From the NCBI GenBank assembly GCA_000469685.2, contig LS997565.1:12396505-12460504 (forward strand): a stretch of 64,000 nucleotides of DNA, written 5' to 3'. Positions 60,411-64,000 of this stretch are shown here, one piece after another. Made by a program: the position numbers and the translations under genes. How positions within the stretch are numbered: the stretch's first letter is position 1; every line of letters starts with the position of its first letter. The stretch comes from Haemonchus contortus (lineage: Eukaryota > Nematoda > Chromadorea > Rhabditida > Trichostrongylidae). Under the pieces are notes generated by a model, which ran no database searches, was not told the origin of the DNA, and saw nothing but the letters and a program-made list of their open reading frames with translations.

Positions 60411-60923
60411 CTGTCCAGTCGGCGACTTCACTGTTTCCTTCAGTCTCTGTCGTTCACAGTTTTCTCTTTCCTTTATAAAACTGGAAGCTCTAAGTAGAAT
60501 CACTCCTCTTTCTCGATTTCTTTCTGATCCAAATCGAAGCCGGAGCGAATGAGGGAGAAGCGTTTTGATCTCGATATGGCACCAATCATTTTATGCTAGG
60601 GAGAATGTCTCTATCCCATGGGCTCGGAATACAAAGTGCTATGATTTGAGGCAAATGCAAGGGATGATTCTCAATTCCGATGACTATCATGGATAATTGA
60701 ATCGGGAGAAGTTTACTGGAACAGTTGGAGCGTTTACTGGAACTAATGTGTTGGATCCACTCAGAGGGACGCTTCTGAGGCCTACTCACAGTAAATGCTT
60801 CTGCTTCTTGTTAGTGGGAAGAATTCTTATCTGTCACGTTTACTTAGGGCTCGTTGAATTAGGTCTCAATATTTTTGCAGCAGATTAACCTACAAACGCA
60901 ATTTTATACCGTAACGATTCCAG

Positions 60924-61445
60924 ATGTATCTTCACGCTCTCCTTCTAGTCATAGCAGCTTCTGCGGTTCTCAACGTAGTAAGTTCAAATATCTTTGCTTA
61001 CATTTCAGCAAAGCAAATTCTATGAGCTATCCAGGTCCCGGCGCTCATTTATACCCTAGGTTTTAAGTTTGTTGCGAATAGAAAATAAGGAACTGAGCTT
61101 TCCCACCGAACATGAGTGTTTATGTCTCTGTTATCGGTAAGCACCTCGGTAGCAGAATTTATCTAGTGGTTATAGTAAAAGTGTGTGAATCAACATGTAC
61201 ATATTCTTCCATTATCTTTTCTTCTTATACTTAGGGCATTACTCATATTTCAGAGCAATGCTGGAGTAGCGTCAATACCTGATCAGCAAGCTGAACTGAG
61301 GAGCCCTGAAGCACCACAAGCACCTTCCATAACTGGTGACCACTACGAAACGAGAATAAAGAGAGATGACGACTGGCAACCGCCAATCAACTTTGGACCC
61401 TGGATGGCACGTGGATTTTTCAACATCAGGAAACCCAAAACATAA
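60924..61445 (+). CDS. Peptide gene C, furin-processed secreted peptide precursor
   Basis: Exon 1 (60924-60977) encodes MYLHALLLVIAASAVLNV; exon 2 (61254-61445) encodes 63 residues in phase 0, 81 in all. The propeptide (SIPDQQAELRSPEAPQAPS) leads to RIKR, a furin-type site, then DDDWQPPINFGPWM and ARGFFNIRKPKT. The C-terminal peptide has about 26 residues and no cysteine. It matches gene B closely, including conserved intron position and 3' flank (ATTGTATGA, GATAAATAATGAA). The ATG directly follows GATTCCAG, so a trans-spliced leader or a non-coding first exon starting near the TATA block is likely. The Penelope-like element begins about 100 bp after the stop. Confidence 0.8.
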
Positions 61446-61544
61446 GTCGATAGTTCAAATACTGTTCATTACAATCCCTCTGCAATGATAACAGTGTGAT
61501 GTTCTTCATTGTATGACGAGATAAATAATGAAATCAGTTGTTAG

Positions 61545-62845
61545 AATTCTTCTGCCGTACGAGGTTTTTAGGTGGAACATTTATTAACATAACGGCCTAA
61601 CGTTTCGACGTAATCGTCGTCTTCAGAGGCCTAAACGAAATTCGAGATGTTTTGCAATATCCGATAGCGTTTGACTCAATAACAAAAACGACAGAAATTT
61701 ATAAGAGACTCACCAGGCTCCACCGTCAAAGCGGAAAGAATCCGCTGTCGCCACAAGCGACTGTCAGTAGCGAATGAGACTTATTGATATCTCTCTTATA
61801 TTGATATTTAATTGAGACTGTATTACGATACTACTGTCCATGAGTCATTGCTCGCGGAGCGGTAGTTATGGCAAGAGGTCACTAGTTATTGATGGACACT
61901 TATCCCTGTTGTTCATCTAGGGATTCCTTTGCAGAATCCAGAACGCCTCCAATGCCTTTCTTGCTGAAATTTCCGTCTCCTGCCCTAATACCATGCACTT
62001 TACTTCATAATTTTCTCCGTTGTGCTCCTCAACTTTATGTCGACCGAGCGCTGTCAAAGAGTTCCCGCGCTTCATACTAGCTAGATGCTCTTTTACCCGC
62101 ATAGCTAATTGTCGTCCTGTTTCACCGATATAGGTTGAACCACATGCCAGACATTCCAGCTGGTACCTGCATTCCACCTGCTTTCCCGTAGGGACGTATG
62201 ATACAGTCGTTTGTCAAGCACTGTTTATCGTAGAGCCGAATTCGAACCAACTGTTGCTTGAGGTTGCTGTTGGGTATATTCACCAATTGAACAACATCTT
62301 GCAGATCAGCTCTAGAAATGCTCCGTCGTATTGCAGTGCTGACTTCACCGGAAATGAAAGGAAGACAAAGTGGTAGTTTCGAAACGCGCGAAGACTCTTG
62401 CGTATTGGTGCAGCGCTTTTAACGACTCTGTGCTACCGTATAGCCATTGGCAGCAGCTATCTCGCAAGCTAAACGTCGTGTGTCGTGAAGCTCAACTTCA
62501 CCCGTGCATATACTTGTTGCCGTTCTTAGCATGTTGTTACTGCACGTTTGACGGCTTGTGGATGAGCTGATGTAGCGTAAATAAGGATATTCTTCGAAGT
62601 AGCTTCACGGTACCACTTTACACTAACAACGCCGCTGGACACTTTGACTTGTGTGTTAAGACAAGGAAGCCAAACGTTATGTGGTATCTCTCGTGAGAGT
62701 TTAATGTTCATTTAATTCATAAGTCGAAAACACTCGTCCATTTCGAACTGTGTAGACGTCACGATGAAGCAGTCGTCGATATATCTGCAGTACATTAAAG
62801 GATGACGTTCCAAAACCGGCTCTTCAATTCTACCCATAAAAGATA
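61545..62845 (-). mobile_element. Penelope-like element, minus-strand copy
   Basis: Minus-strand frames in order: 62912-62712 with RPLMYCRYIDD-type RT motif C (HPLMYCRYIDDCFIV), 62711-62526 (WLPCLNTQV, KWYREATSKNILIY), then 62177-61917 with the GIY-YIG domain (LACGSTYIGETGRQLAMRVK, EHLASMK). The 3' end runs through AACGGCCTAACGTTTCGACG. Frames are broken between blocks, and the 5' part of the RT is missing. Confidence 0.8.
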
Positions 62846-63580
62846 AGAGCACTTCCAGAGCTGATCTGCAAGATGTTGTCCAATTGGTGAGTATACCCAA
62901 CAGCAACATCAAGCAACAGTTGCTTCGAAATCGGATCTACGATAAACAGTGCTTGACAAACGACTGTACCATATGTCCCTACGGGAAAGCAGGTGATTGC
63001 GCACTCATGGGCGTGATCTACCAGCTAAAAAGATTGGCATGTGGTTCAAACTATATCGGTGAAACAGGACGACAATAGCTATACGGGTAATAGAACATCT
63101 AGCTAGTATGAAGCGCGGGAACCCTTTGACAGCGCTCGGTCGACATAAAGTTGAGGTGCACAACGGCGAAAATTAGAAGGCGTTCTGGATTCTGCAAAGG
63201 AATCTCAAGATGAACAATAGGGATGAGTGTCCATTAATAACTAGTGACCTCTTGCCATACCTACCGCTCTGCGAGCTATGACTCATGGTCCGTAGTATCG
63301 TAATACGGTCTCAATTATCAGTATAAGAGAGACATCAATAAGTCTCATTCGCTACTGACAGTCGCCTGTGGCGACAGCGGATTCTTTCCGCTTTGACGGT
63401 GGAGCCTGGTGAGTTTCTTATGAATTTCTGTCGTTTTTTGTTATTGAGTCAAACGCTATCGGATATTGCAAAACCTCTCGAATTGCGTTTGGGCCTCTGA
63501 AGACGACGATTACGTCGAAACTTTAGGCCGTTATGTTAATAAATGTTCCACCTAAAAACCTCGTACGGCAGAAGAGTTCT
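62846..63580 (+). mobile_element. Penelope-like element, plus-strand copy, 5'-truncated
   Basis: It is the reverse complement of the 3' half of the neighbouring copy, joined head to head at about 62845. The frame 62884-63078 reads CLTNDCTICPYGKAGDC and NYIGETGRQ, the Cys-containing linker and GIY-YIG start, then a TAG. Later sequence has small deletions. The 3' terminal sequence CGTACGGCAGAAGA mirrors the left copy. Confidence 0.75.
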
Positions 63581-64000
63581 AAGAACGTAAACAACGATGC
63601 AGAGGTTAAAACAAGAAAGAAGTTGGAGATTAATGATATCAGTGTCCAAAAATCTTCACCAACATAATATGAGGTATCTTCTTGAGTGAATGAGTCCAGA
63701 TGTGGGTGATAACCGACACTGCATTTGGTGGTATTCAAAGAAACTTGTTGAAGTCATAGAGAAATAGCTTCAAACGAGGAAGGTACTACGATAGAGCCTT
63801 GGTTTTACATCTGCAACCGTTCTATCGTCTATTTCCAGTTAGATCCCTGGCACTCTGCTTCAGCAAAACGTAGGTCGGCATCAGTGTTTTCATTCAAAGC
63901 CTCAGTGAGCGTTCTACCCGCCTGCAATTGATCTCATCAGGCTTTCTCAAAACTGTATTGTCGCTGTTCTTCGCCGCACTACTATATCTCTAAGAATTCT
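63581..64000. other. Right edge of window
   Basis: No gene or repeat family is recognised in the last 420 bases. Confidence 0.3.

Noticed and set aside
1..64000. CRISPR arrays, operons or bacterial phage systems
   Set aside because: Intron-bearing genes and eukaryotic retroelements throughout. No regularly spaced short repeats with unique spacers were seen.

Overview
The window is eukaryotic and reads as nematode nuclear DNA, most likely a strongylid such as a hookworm. This is an inference from the small phase-consistent exons, TTTTCAG-type acceptors placed directly before start codons (a trans-splicing signature), nematode-style serpins, and RTE, CR1/Jockey-like, Penelope-like, Tc1/mariner and tRNA-SINE repeats. 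There are no bacterial operons, and most of the sequence is repeat-derived.

Region 1 (about 1-50,000) is a tandem array of three serpin units. Each unit opens with a tRNA-derived SINE, followed by a nine-exon serpin. Serpin 1 (988-6447) and serpin 3 (43884-48040) splice by hand into complete frames of 367 and 368 residues. Serpin 2 (30421-37497) keeps all nine exons but has a one-base insertion in exon 1 and an in-frame TAG in exon 5, so it looks recently dead. The reactive-centre loop differs between serpins 1/2 and serpin 3 while the hinge and C-terminus are conserved. Introns and flanks are full of MITEs, Tc1/mariner copies and a 2.1-2.2 kb dispersed repeat.

Region 2 (about 12,224-29,811) is a 17.6 kb insertion that splits unit 2. 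It is bounded by roughly 1 kb, nearly identical terminal inverted repeats. It carries an endonuclease-less Penelope-like reverse transcriptase (15714-17344, minus), a 227 bp GC-rich hairpin, a dead CR1/Jockey-like retrotransposon and an RTE remnant. It also carries an unexpected ubiquitin-pathway cargo: an intact, divergent 77-residue ubiquitin-like gene ending in Gly-Gly (20896-21199), a second damaged ubiquitin-like gene (27496-28263), and immediately after it a TRIM/NHL-like C3HC4 RING finger (28311-28651). The two ubiquitin-like genes share one intron position and phase. This is the most unusual content of the window.

Region 3 (about 52,700-61,500) is a cluster of three paralogous two-exon genes for short secreted peptides (A +, B -, C +). 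Exon 1 is a signal peptide beginning MYL and ending LNV. In B and C exon 2 is a propeptide, a furin-type RxKR site and a 26-30 residue C-terminal peptide. A is a divergent member. All three share an upstream TATA-containing block. Two related 390 bp MITEs with perfect 9 bp target duplications lie in serpin 3 and in peptide gene A.

The right end (61,545-63,580) holds two Penelope-like elements with GIY-YIG domains, joined head to head.
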